Below, piece after piece: positions 12,573 through 22,739 of a stretch of 64,000 bases of DNA (positions within the stretch are counted from its first letter, which is position 1; each line of letters begins with the position of its first letter). The DNA lies in NCBI GenBank assembly GCA_015680685.1, contig MNCI01006623.1, positions 163,573-227,572 of the forward strand, in the 5' to 3' direction. The notes beneath the pieces were generated by a model that saw only the letters and a list, made by a program, of their open reading frames with translations, was not told the origin of the DNA and searched no databases. Position numbers and translations under genes: made by a program. The DNA is from Gnetum montanum. Taxonomy: Eukaryota; Streptophyta; Gnetopsida; Gnetales; Gnetaceae.

Positions 12573-13690
12573 TTAGGCATAGTATGGTTTCAGGTACAAA
12601 TGATTTACAAGATTAGCAAACTCATTGACATCTAAGTTAGCCAGCTTGAATGCCCCATTTTCATATGCTTTCATAACCAAAAAAGGCCCTTCCCAGTTGG
12701 CTAAGAATTTCTTCATGGACTCATGAACATCCTTGAGGACTAGATCCCCTTTTTTGATTGGGCACTGGTGTAGACTACAATGATGTTTTTGCCATTGCTT
12801 GTCTTGATACCATTCAATAAGCTTAAGTGTTTGGATGCATTCTTCCTTCGTAGAGTCAAGATCAATGATTCTTAACTTGTTATTTTGAGCCTCATCCATA
12901 AAGTTTGAGAGGATCATTTGAAGTGACAAGACCTGAAATTCAAGAGGTAACACCGCTTCAGATCCATATACAAGACTATATGGGATTTTACCTATGGTAG
13001 TTTTGCACATTGTGCGATAAGCCCAAAGCACATAGATGAGTTGATCATGCCATCGTCACTTGCTACTACTGAGCATCTTCTTCAGAAGGTTGACAATGGC
13101 TTTATTGGTAGCTTCTACTTGGCCATTGAATTGGGGATACTACGGTAATGAGAAAGAATGTTTAATGCTGAGATTTTTGCAAAGGCTTTAGTTTCCGTCC
13201 TACTGAATTAGGGCTTTTTGTCTGTAACGATAGTAATAGGAAGGCCAAATTGAGTTACTATATTGTCCAAGATGAATTTGCAAACCTATTGAGATGTAGT
13301 CTTCCTAAGGGGAATAGCTTCTACCCACTTGGTGAAGTACTTAGTTGCAGTAATAATGAAACTATGCCCTGCAGAAGACTTGGATGTTATGGATCATATG
13401 ATGTCTAGTCCCCAACATTGAAAAGGCCACATGATTTGTGTGGTATGTAGCTCAGTAGGTGAGACATGTATTATGTTTCCATGACATTGACATATATCAC
13501 ATGTTCTAACATTAGAGAGGTAGTCATGCTCCATATAGGGCCAGTAGTAGCCTAGCCACCTAATTTTCACTGCCATAGCTCTAGGAGCTATGTGGCCTCC
13601 ACACAATCCCTCATGGACTTGATCAACGATTCTTTGGGCTTCTTTTCCACTTACATAAGTTAGCAATATCTCATCATAAGATCTACAACA
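12573..13690 (-). pseudogene. Integrase pseudogene, element A
   Basis: Encodes the enzyme that would insert the element DNA into the genome. In order: a HHCC zinc domain (13,394-13,666; G-G-H-I-A-P-R-A-M, then C-D-I-C-Q-C-H-G), the start of the catalytic core with W-G-L-D-I-I (first Asp of the DDE triad), a broken core about 13,030-13,390, and a C-terminal part (12,573-13,031) with L-W-A-Y-R-T, P-Y-S-L-V-Y-G-(S/T)-E-A-V-L-P and the tail N-L-V-N-H-L-Y-L-K-P-Y-Y. No chromodomain follows, which fits Tat-type elements. Several stops and frameshifts inactivate it. The stop is at 12,573; the hairpin array begins 12 bp further on. Confidence 0.85.
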
Positions 13691-14880
13691 TAAAGCACCA
13701 TCACCTACAAGGACATACTACCATGCTCGGTTTCGCATTGCATCTTTTTGGGAAAATGTTAAGCCTTGTGGCGGCTCACCATGTTGGAGGTAGGTTTTAA
13801 TGTTGTCATACCATTCTTGAGTGTGGGAATCACTTAAAAACATGATATTTGGTGTGTGAATGATAGGGTTAGTGCATTCCACTATTGAAGCAAGTAAGGT
13901 AGAAAACATGTGTGGTGGCACACTTAAAGCTAACGTGGCTAATGCATCGGCTATAGTATTTTCATTTTGGGGGATGTACTGTACGTCTAAGATTGCAAAT
14001 TGCTTTAGTAAGTATTTTGCTAAATCATAGTAGGGTTGTAGATGTTGTGCCTTACAGGCGTAGACCTCTATGACTTAGTTAATGACCAATTGCGAATCGC
14101 CTCAAATTGCTAAATTCTAGATCCCTAACTCTCAAGTTGCTAGAATGCCCCTAAGGAGACCCTCGTATTCTACTACACTATTCATGCAAATAAACATGAA
14201 GTGATATGCAAAGGGTCGAATCTCCCCAAAGGGAAATGTGAGAATAGTAGTAGCACTACCACCTTGTGTGGTTGAGGCACCATTGAAATGTAGAACGAAT
14301 TCAAAGTCTACAAGTATTGGGCTTATGCTACTAACATGATCGTCTAGAAATTCATGTTCTATTGTTACCTGGTCATCAATGGGTGAAGCCATAAGTTGCA
14401 TGGCTATCGATTGACCCTTTGTAGATGACTGCGCTACATAGTGTAAGTCAAATTCTATGGTTATTGCTTTCCACCTGGCTATCTTGCTACTTTCATATAT
14501 GTTAGTTGTAATCACCCTGAGTATGTTATTTTTGCAAATGTTATTGACCTGGCTATGAAACAAATAGTGTCTTCATTTTTTGAGTGCAAATACTAAAGCA
14601 AGGAAATTTTTCTAGATCATAGTATTTTGCTTCGTAAGCTATCAATGCATGACTTAGGTAGTAAACAGGAATTTCAGAGCCATCATCTCTATTTTGACAG
14701 AGCAAGGCAGTAATGGACATATCTAAAGTTGCAAGATAAATGTAAAAGGGTTTATCCCTTTATGGAGGGTAAATGGTAGGAAGATGGACGAGCTCCTTTT
14801 TCAAGTTTTCCAATACCTCTTGCCATTCGTCCATCCATTCAAAGTTAGTTCCTTTTTTAAGTAAGTGTTGCATTGAATGA
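13691..14880 (-). pseudogene. RNase H and second (archaeal-type) RNase H, element A
   Basis: The minus-strand stretch between RT and integrase. The fragment at 14,132-14,563 contains the end of the normal RNase H, a linker, and the start of a second RNase H with the pattern L-H-F-N-G-A-S-T-T-x-G-G and, further on, V-E-Y-E-G-L. The usual F-D-G-A-S has become F-N-G-A-S, losing a catalytic Asp. A second RNase H of this type marks the Tat clade of plant gypsy elements. The part 13,718-13,921 is the linker that leads into integrase. Stops at several points show it is dead. Confidence 0.8.
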
Positions 14881-16054
14881 AATTTATCTATTAGCCTTGT
14901 GATAAATCTTCATATAAAATGTATCCTACCTTGCAATCCGTGCAACTCTTTAAGGTTTGTAGGTGGCGCTAAGTTGACAATGGCTTTGACTTTATCTAGG
15001 TCTACACGTATTCCTGTTTCTAACACTATGAAGCCTAACATGCATCCAATTTTGACACCAAAGACACATTTTTTAGGATTGAGATGAAGGTCATGCCTAT
15101 AGCAACATTGAAGGACTAGGTTCAAGTCAGTTGCATGATCAGGCACTTTCTTAGATTTTACTGCTATATCGTCCACATAGTCGTTTAATCGCTCTAAAAG
15201 ATAGTCACTAAAAATGTAAGTCATTGCCCACTCATATGTTGCTCTAGCATTTTTCAGTCTGAAGGGCTTCATCATGTAACAAAACATTCCCTAGGGGGTC
15301 ATGAAGGTAGTTGCGAGTTGATATTCCAAGTTTATATGGATTTGTTTATATCCTAAGAATCCATCCATGAAGGATAATTAGGCATGGCCAGCCATAGTAT
15401 CGACTAGTTGGTCAATAATGAACAATGGGAAATCATCCTTGATGGTTGATTTGTTCAAACCCCAGAAACCTATGCCGATACGTATGCCACCAGTTTTCTT
15501 GGGAACGACCATGATGTTTGATACCCAATCCATGTAATCGACTACACGAATGAACCCAGCTTGGTAGATCTTGGTGATCTCATTGTGCACAGCTAATGTA
15601 ATCTCTAGCTTAATTTTGCAAACTTTTTGTTTGAATAGTTTGACATGTGAATCTAAGAAAATTTTGTGTTGTATTATGCGTGGGTCTAAGCCTATCATGT
15701 CTTCATAAGACCATGTAAACACTTTGACATTATCGTTGAGGACTTTAGTGAATTCTACTAAACTTGTGGCTCTAATAAAGAGCTAGGTTTCAATGTTTTC
15801 ACCTTAGTTTCACATGTGGTCATGGGAATTTCTACAAGTGGATCCTTAGTTACATCACCAGCCTCCAGGTCTAAGGCTTGGACTAGATGTTCTAGCCAGT
15901 CTAGTGATGTTTCTAAGGATGCTACATTGGTGTTGCAAGGAGGTAGCTCAAAGTCTACAAGCTCTATGTTTAAGTATCTCATGAATCTACCATGGGGTCC
16001 AGTCAATATTAAAGGTGAATGAAGATCATCATGTATGGCCATTCCTAAGCGATC
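14881..16054 (-). pseudogene. Reverse transcriptase pseudogene, element A
   Basis: The polymerase that copies element RNA into DNA. The N-terminal leader (about 15,758-16,054) has the pattern T-G-P-H-G-R and A-S-L-E-T-S-L, conserved in B. Then come W-S-Y-E-D-M-x-G-L-D-P (15,700), V-P-K-K-T-G-G-I-R (about 15,490), P-F-x-L-K-N-A-x-A-T-Y (15,250) and the catalytic Y-V-D-D at 15,168-15,179, followed by N-P-K-K-C-x-F-G-V and L-K-E-L-x-G-L-Q-G. Frame breaks lie near 15,290-15,375 and 15,725-15,757. The coding part begins at a splice-acceptor-like site (16,055), not at a clear start codon tied to protease. Confidence 0.85.
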
Positions 16055-16085
16055 CTGGAAAATAGCCAACAAACAAAAGACATCA
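16055..16085 (-). other. Sense-strand splice-acceptor-like site before RT, element A
   Basis: Minus strand reads TTTGTTTGTTGGCTATTTTCCAG, with the AG at 16,055-16,056, then GATCGCTTAGGAATGGCC, in frame with the RT leader. B (38,028) and C (52,024) have the same arrangement with different T-rich tracts. This suggests RT is joined to an upstream exon by splicing, as reported for the protease-RT intron of Ogre elements. The donor is not clear. Confidence 0.55.
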
Positions 16086-16149
16086 AGTGGTACCTACCTA
16101 ACATAGCAATGTAAAGAAAAATGCATGCAAAGTAATTATGTAATATCTC

Positions 16150-16305
16150 AAAATTGCTAGTTTAAGGTCTTAGCAGACCGTAACCATGTGTAGAATGTAA
16201 AACTACATTTCAAAATTGATAGTTTAAGGTCTTAGCAGACCATCATTGTGCTTATAGTGTAAAGGGCACTTCAAAATTGCTAGTTAAGGTCATAGTGGAC
16301 CATCA
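16150..16305 (-). repeat. Hairpin-unit array between RT and the opposite-strand gene, element A
   Basis: Three units spaced about 60 bp apart. On the element strand they read stem GGTC, loop TGCTAA (twice) or CACTAT, stem GACC, then TTAAACTA. All three stems are perfect. Confidence 0.75.
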
Positions 16306-16399
16306 CTATGCTTGTAATGTAAAGAAAAAAGGGTTAAAATGAAGGGTTAAATAAAATGTTCAAAAATCAATTTTAGGAAATCCATGTGCTACGCTGCAG

Positions 16400-16500
16400 G
16401 GAACATGGGGTGTCCCATGTTACACTTGGAACATAGGATGTTCTGCATTACACATGGATCATGGGACGTCCCGTGTTACACACGAGACATAGGATGTCCT
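16400..16500. repeat. 28-bp hairpin repeat, about 3.5 copies
   Basis: Units begin at 16,400, 16,428, 16,456 and 16,484. Each is a palindrome followed by a TTACAC-type spacer. The palindromes differ but stay paired: CATGGG with CCCATG, GAACAT with ATGTTC, CATGGG with CCCGTG (one G-T pair), GACAT with ATGTC. It lies between the RT-side hairpin array and the start of the opposite-strand gene of element A and is not seen at the same place in B. Confidence 0.75.
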
Positions 16501-16519
16501 AAAAATGTAACATGTCATA

Positions 16520-17759
16520 TAACCCTAAAGGATACAAATAGGGGTTTACCCATGGTAAACCTATCATTTTCATTATCAAAACTAATAGCCCAGAGCATAG
16601 TGCAATTCAGAGAGGAGAGCGTAGTAGATACAGTGTAACCACCGATAGGCCAAAGTTTAACGTTAAGACAATGGCACATAGGAGTGAGCATAGACATCAA
16701 GGTCCCACAAATGTGGATGAAGGGGAGCACACCTTGTGAAATCTCCCTAGAGCATGCATTGAAGAATAGCAGGAGGCACCGTCTACTCAATAAGCTACTA
16801 TGCTGCCTTCATTTATGTTGTGTGTTCATCTCTTTTTTTTTTGCTACTATCTCTACTGTGGCCACAATGCCCTAGCTACCACAGCTGCTATGGCAACTAT
16901 GCTATGACTGCTGTCACAATGGTTGTGCTTGCCACCTCAACCACTGCTACCATAGCCACTATGCTATGGCTATTGCATAGCCACTATGGCTGTCGCCATG
17001 GCTGCTACCACCATTGCCATCATGGTTGTAGCCATGGCTATTATGCTATCACTACAACTACCACTACTGTGACTAGGGCGATGTGTGTTTTTTGTGTGCT
17101 TTAGGCAAGGTTTTGGGGTGTTTTGGGAAACTTAACATGCATGGGGAAGGGGTTTTTTATTTTGTTTATTTTTTTTTACATTACACATGGTGGAATAGGG
17201 TAGGGGCTTTGCAAACCTTCTATGTTTTCCCTTAGGCAGTGTTGGCCTTGATAGCATAATTGGAAAGCTACACTAAGTTTTTGCTTGTTATGCTATATGG
17301 GGCGTAGCTGCTACACTGCATGTGACGTAGCCACTACACTATGTGAGGTGTAGCCGCTATGCTGCATGTGATATAGCTGCTACATTGCATAGGACATACA
17401 TGCTACGCTTCCTGGGACATAGCCACTACATTGCCCATAGGATTCAATTGCTACACTATGTGGGATGCTATATTTTTTACGCTACATACAAAGTCATAGG
17501 AATAGGATGAACACTTAGAAAAAATTTTAGTTAATTGATAGTGTTAGATTTTTATATTCTATACAAGGTTGCTATACTTGACAAAGGACTACTATGCTAC
17601 TTGGGAGTGTAGTCAACACTTAGAAATTGTTTCAATTTTTTTTTTCAAGGATTTCCCTTACGGTAAACTAATGCTTTTGTTGTAAAATGCAAGGTTATGT
17701 TAAAGCTGATCCTAGTCATGGTTGAATTAGTAGGGATTCTATATTGTATAAGTTCCCCT
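16520..17759. other. Upstream region of the opposite-strand gene, element A
   Basis: No coding domain. It includes low-complexity GCCATGGCTA-type DNA at about 16,850-17,070 (the open frame there is an artefact of the repeat) and GGCGTAGCTGCTACAC-type short palindromic repeats at about 17,285-17,480. As it lies 5' of the opposite-strand gene, it would hold that gene's promoter if it has one of its own. No clear TATA box stands out. Confidence 0.4.
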
Positions 17760-19762
17760 ATGCCCAATGTTCCTCTACCACATGCACGAGTAGGGGAGCG
17801 GGTGGTCTAGTTTTGAGAAGGTGCGTGGGAGTTCTTAGAATTCCTACTTTGTCACTTCAATGTCATTGTATGGTCACACTTGGCTAGTGAGGCAACAAGC
17901 ATCTTAAGTGAGACACTATTGCTTGGAGCAAACTGATGCATTCTCAAATTCATGAGAGATGGGTCTATTGAAGGGGAAAAGGCAAGGAGCTTGAGCCAAT
18001 GTCCAAAATCTTAAGACTTTTGTCTTGGATTTGGGTGATGCCAGAGTTCAAGTGTTATCATAAATATAACACTCTATTCATTGCTTGCCATATGGACACA
18101 TTTTTCCAAAATCCACCTAGAACTGTCTACTGTGCCCGTGGGTGAGTCCTATTTATATGATCAAGGATTTTATTTTAATTTGTCTTGTATGATGTGAAAT
18201 GCTTATCTTATTTTATCTATTGCTAGATTTGTGATCAATAAGTATGATCTTTATGATAGAGAGGGGACCTTAGCTCTAGCTCAAATGGTCATTTAGGAGT
18301 TCTCTTCTACTGAAAATGTATGTGCCAGTGTTATAGAACAACTTGGGGCTGATTTTAGAACCTATCCAACTAAGTATTCCAAGTTTTACATGAAATTTGA
18401 GGAGCTTGGATGATTAGATGGTGGATGGGCATCTCATCGAGTACCCACTATAAAGGAAGTTCTAGTGGAAATACTGTCGTTCCCCACACTGTTCACACCA
18501 AGTGAGCTATATCATCTGCCCCTTTTCATGTAACATCAATCAATTTAATTAATTACCCTCCCCCCTTTATTTTTTTGCTGATTTTATTCTTAGTTTTCGC
18601 AATGGCAGCCAAGTCTAAAGAGGTTACAGTAATTACGTCAGGACGTAATGAGGCTAACCTCTTCTTTAAGTATGGTGAGGTGGATGAATCACAACATTGG
18701 CTGTGTAGTGGGGCTCTAGAAATGATTTTCAAGAAGGTTGAAGGGGATGGGCTCATGGACCTCTTTTTGGCAATAAACCTAGGGATTCCAGCCATCGAAA
18801 TGGCTGCTCTTGTAGATTATTTTACCGAAAGCACAAAGCACTTTTGCACACAAGTTCATGGCATGTGAGTGGTGTTTGAGATTACCAACATTCTTTTCTC
18901 AGATCTTTTCAGTGTTCCTTCTGATGGTTAACCCATGGGGGAAAGGACTAGTAAAGATGTAGACCATCGAGAAGGCATAGAAGAATGGTTGGGGACCAGC
19001 AAGGATCACAAATGCATCTATATGAGAAAGGTAAGATTAGAGGTAGCCCAAAATATTTAACTTGTATTCTGGGCTTGTGCCTTCCCCAAGTTACTCTCCC
19101 AAGGGAAGATTCTTGTGGTAGAGTAGGCCTAGATTAACAGAGATGAGATGGAAGAGGAGACATAATATAATTAGGCTAAGTACCTTTCATAAGGCCTACA
19201 TGTGGAAATGACTAGGCTACAAGGCAAACTTTAGATGTGCTTCCATGCGCACTTTTCCTTTTTCATTGCTTGTTTGCAACGATTTGCTGAATTTTTGGTG
19301 GTTTGAGAGAATGGGATCTATGTGATACAAGATTGTATCCAAAGATCCAAACCGTGGATCTACCATGTATTTCATACCACCCACTCTCAAGATCCTCTGA
19401 AAACTATCAGGAAGTCTTTTTCAATAATGATGAAGGATCAGGTAGGATTGCCTTATCATAAGCATGATAGCTTTGGAGAGGTGCCCCCTACCAACATGGG
19501 CAACCTATGAGGGAAGAGTGCCTCATTGTAGAAACCATAAAATCAAAGTTGCAGATCAAGAAGCCTCATCCTATAGAAGAGTCTTCACATGTGAGTGAAG
19601 AGAGAGGCAAAAGGCTATGAATTAGAGTTCACAATGTGCAATCTAAGCTTGTTTGTAAGTATAGCTTAGCTAACTTATTTGCTACCTTCTTTTTCTCTTT
19701 TATGGTTGCATATCTTTATTGAACTAGTACCCTAATCTTGGCTTGTGCTTGGCAGATGAGGA

Positions 19763-19875
19763 AGAGACTCCAGATCTTGAAGAGGAGGCCCCTGCTAGGG
19801 AAGAGGAGGCCCCCACTACTAAAGAGAAGGCCCCCACTACTGAGGAGGAGGCCCCTACTGTGGAAGAGGTGGCCT
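19763..19875 (+). repeat. Acidic Glu-Glu-Ala-Pro repeat in exon 4
   Basis: Five or six imperfect copies of a unit coding E-E-E-A-P-T-x. The copy of the gene in B has the same type of repeat at 34,035-34,142, partly as a CTT microsatellite. It looks like a flexible acidic linker between conserved parts of the protein. Confidence 0.65.
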
Positions 19876-20033
19876 TGGTTGCAGAGGATCCTTTTGTAGA
19901 GAATTTCCCATAACCTAAGGGATATATGATAGCAGAGGAAGTGGCTACACTTCTGAGGAAGCTTGAAGAAGATGGGTTGCATTTTAAGAATGGTGAGTTT
20001 GATGATTTATTTGACAGTGTGCTGATGGATGAC

Positions 20034-20034
<1 letters not shown>

Positions 20035-20075
<41 letters not shown>

Positions 20076-20076
20076 N
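20035..20076. repeat. 41-base C homopolymer ending in an ambiguous base
   Basis: A run of 41 C followed by N at 20,076. The matching place in element B reads GATCCCCCCGCTATT and continues for about 20 more bases before GGTAGG. So in A a C-run of about six has been replaced by a long run and about 24 bases are missing. This looks like a sequencing or gap-filling error, or extreme slippage. It falls at the end of exon 4 of the opposite-strand gene. Confidence 0.9.
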
Positions 20077-21540
20077 GGTAGGAGCTTTTCACTATCATTT
20101 ATGCTATCCTCTCATTATTCCTCTCCTTTTCATAATGATAACACGTTTTACTACACAATGGGTAATATTTTTTCTAAGGGCTGTGAGTCTTCATCTACTT
20201 TCCATCTAGAGCCATGGGCAGAAACTCCAAATAGGTTCATCTTTATGAAAGGCATACTAGACGACATGATTAACCACCTAAACCAAATTGACCCTAAGAT
20301 AGGTGCGCTTAAGCTATGGAATTTTCTTTTTATGTGTTGTTCCATTTTTTCTATTGTCTCATGACTAATACTTTTCTATTTTTGTGTAATAGCTTCATGG
20401 ATCAAATGGGACCCAAAGTAGGAAGTTGAGGTGGAAGCTATGCCTAAACTCCCTCCAAAGGTAACAAAGGTGCCTCTTCACATATATGATGAGGCAAGTA
20501 GATGTGTGCTACATTCCACATGGTCACTGTGGGAGTGTAGACGTGTCAATGAAGACCTCTAGAAATGAGTTTAGAAGCTTGAGAAAGAAAAAGTAAATCA
20601 CGTAGCTGAGCTAAAAGATTTGCGATCATCGAATGAATTTCTAATGGCTCAAGAGAATTCCGATAGTAGTTGGCATACAACTGTAATTAACTATGCTAGA
20701 TATTGGTCAGCCATATGAGGCAAAAATGAAGCCATGCGCAAAGTAATTGAACAACATCTACAGATGGATCTCTCGGCACAAAAGAATCAAGATTGGAAAG
20801 ATTATAGTGCTAAGGTATATGAATGGAGGCAGGCACAAATCACAAACACATGTATAAGATGGAGCATGTTACCTATCACCAAAAGTACGGGGATGCATCT
20901 ATAGAATGTCATGATCATAAGCTATTCCTTGATACAATTGGTACTACTTAGGCCTATGATAAATTTGCAAAGCATCTAGTGGTCAATGAATCTCCCGAGA
21001 GGGAGATAACCATGCCTTTTGGAGAGGCCACCTCTGCTACCTTTTCTCCAGGGCCACCCACATGGACGACCATGGGAAAAGGAAAGATTTTAGTAGGCAT
21101 AGGAGAAGATTCAGCCAATTTGAGTGAGAAAGAAATTTTTCAACTCTTGGCATCTGGTCTTGATAACATACCACTAGACATGGATGTAGGCACATCTCAA
21201 GTTAGCCTAATTTTACTTTATCAAAATTTATTTCATGGTAGCTTTATGCATTGGCTCGCTCACTCATTAGCTTATTGTTTTGGTCTTGTTCTCGACTTGT
21301 GCAAGATCCAGTTGAGGATGGAGGACCTAGCGGGGAAGTAACTAAAGATATAGGAGAAGACCCATAGCCTCTTCATTGGTGTTTTATGATTTTAAAATGT
21401 AATCCCCATTATTGGGTGATGCTGCAACTCTGAGTGTGAACATGATTTTTTGGACTATGTATTTGCAATGTGATGAAAAGTAAAGTGCTTGTTCCATTTC
21501 CTTTGCTTAATGTTTTGGTTGATGTATTAGGCCCCTTATG

Positions 21541-21980
21541 GGCCCCATGTTATAGTTTAAGGCCCTTTCGAGTCATAGTTAGTTTAAGCCCATTTCGGGC
21601 CATAGCTAGTTTAAGGCCATTTCAAGTTGTAGTTAGTTTAAGGTTTTTTCAAGCTGTAGCTAGTTAACACGAAGAGTGAGCTACCAGTTTTAGGCCTTGG
21701 TGGGGTATGAGATAGTTTAAGGCCATTCTGGGCTGTAGCTAGTTTGAGGCCATTTCGGGCCATTGCTAGTTTAAGGCCATTTTAGGCCATAGCTAGTTTA
21801 GGGCCATTTTGGGTCATTGCTAGTTTAAGGCCATTTTAGGCCATAGCTTATTTAGGGCGATTTCAAGCCATAGCTAGTTTAAGGCCATTTCAAGCCATGG
21901 GTAATCTAAGGTCAAGGGAGGTTGTCATTTTTAGGCCTTGGTTGGCCATGCGATAGTTTAAGGTCATTCCAAGCCATTAG
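21541..21980 (-). repeat. GGCC-stem hairpin array between protease and the opposite-strand gene, element A
   Basis: About 11 units of 38-40 bp. On the element strand: GGCC, a six-base spacer such as TAAAAT or CGAAAT, GGCC, then TTAAACTAGC. It lies between two converging gene ends: the protease stop (22,082, minus strand) and the stop of the opposite-strand gene (21,367, plus strand). B and C have the same layout. Confidence 0.75.
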
Positions 21981-22081
21981 AACATAACTAACATAAAAGG
22001 TAAACAAAATGAAAAATTGAAACCTGTACAAATGAAAAGTGTTAAAACAAAGGAACGAAAGAAGTAAAGTAGGGACATGCT

Positions 22082-22720
22082 CTAATTGTATAACTGTTTC
22101 CTAACCCGATGTGGGTTAGGCAAGGCATATGGCCTGGAGGACTTAAAGCTATATTCCTCTAGGTCATCATCGGCTATTGAGAAAGGCAACTCTACCCATT
22201 TAGTTTGTGTGTGTGGCTCATCAATTTTGTCAAGCTTATTGGTAGAGCAACATTGGGTTTTGACGTATACAGGTGACACACCTTCAAAGATTTCTATCTC
22301 TGACCCCTGCTTCATGTATATGTTGTTTATAGCCTGAAGGGCTACATCATTACTGAAGGTCACCACTTCTCTACCTGCATATGGTAGATGGATCTCTTGA
22401 TGTATTGGTGAAGAGACAACCCTTAGTTGGGCTAACGAAGATCTTCCCAAGATCAAATTGAACTTGAGCATCTCTTCCACCACAATGAATTCTATGCTAG
22501 TGGGGAACTAATCCCCTACTACAAAGTTGATAGTGATGGTCCACTTGACCACAACCATGTGTTGAAGGAATTTAGACAAGAAGTTTTCGTGGGCTTGATC
22601 TAGCCTACTAGGCCTAGCTTGTCAACAACATGGAATGGGATCACATTGGTTTCAGCTCCGTCATCAAAGTGCACCCTATGAATCTTATATTGACCTACCC
22701 GAATCGTTATGAACATAGGA
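22082..22720 (-). pseudogene. Retroviral-type aspartic protease, element A
   Basis: Cuts the element polyprotein. The catalytic motif D-D-G-A-x-T-N-V-I-P is intact at about 22,636-22,665, taking the place of the usual D-(T/S)-G. About 45-60 residues on are the hallmark L-I-L-G-R and the Tat-type stretch S-P-I-H-Q-E-I (22,400-22,460). The last 134 residues (22,082-22,483) are open and end ...R-V-R-K-Q-L-Y-N. The copies in B and C align end to end. A frame break lies between catalytic motif and flap. This is the last sense gene before the 6-kb interval that separates it from RT. Confidence 0.8.
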
Positions 22721-22739
22721 GCAGTGGTTACCTGACCCT

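Larger units (their letters stand above)
17760..21367 (+). pseudogene. Opposite-strand seven-exon gene carried by element A (product unknown)
   Basis: Gene on the strand opposite to gag and pol, between protease and RT. Inferred exons: 17,760-18,141, 18,227-18,501, 18,594-19,654, 19,756-20,077, 20,159-20,302, 20,393-21,200, 21,306-21,367. Introns have GT-AG ends (for example GTGAGT...CTAG, GTAAGT...GCAG) except the fourth acceptor, now AA at 20,157-20,158. Exon sizes match the copy in B almost exactly. Conserved stretches include W-E-F-L-E-F-L-L and V-I-V-W-S-H-L (exon 1), D-F-R-T-Y-P-T-K-Y (exon 2), L-F-F-K-Y-G-E-V-D-E (exon 3), an acidic Glu/Pro/Ala repeat (exon 4), F-M-K-G-(I/V) (exon 5) and an acidic C terminus (exon 7). 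About 1,000 residues. I recognise no family. Many TAG/TGA stops and one homopolymer break make it a pseudogene. Other plant Tat elements (such as Grande) carry opposite-strand ORFs, but as I recall after integrase. Confidence 0.75.

Noticed and set aside
19724-20364. Open frames running through the C homopolymer (poly-Pro or poly-Gly)
   Set aside because: They are produced by the 41-C run. The real exon 4 ends at the donor next to it.
17760-21367. The antisense cassette as a DNA transposon nested in the elements
   Set aside because: I see no terminal inverted repeats, no target duplication and no transposase motif; the cassette is in the same place with the same flanking arrays in three copies. 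An ancient insertion before the family spread remains possible.
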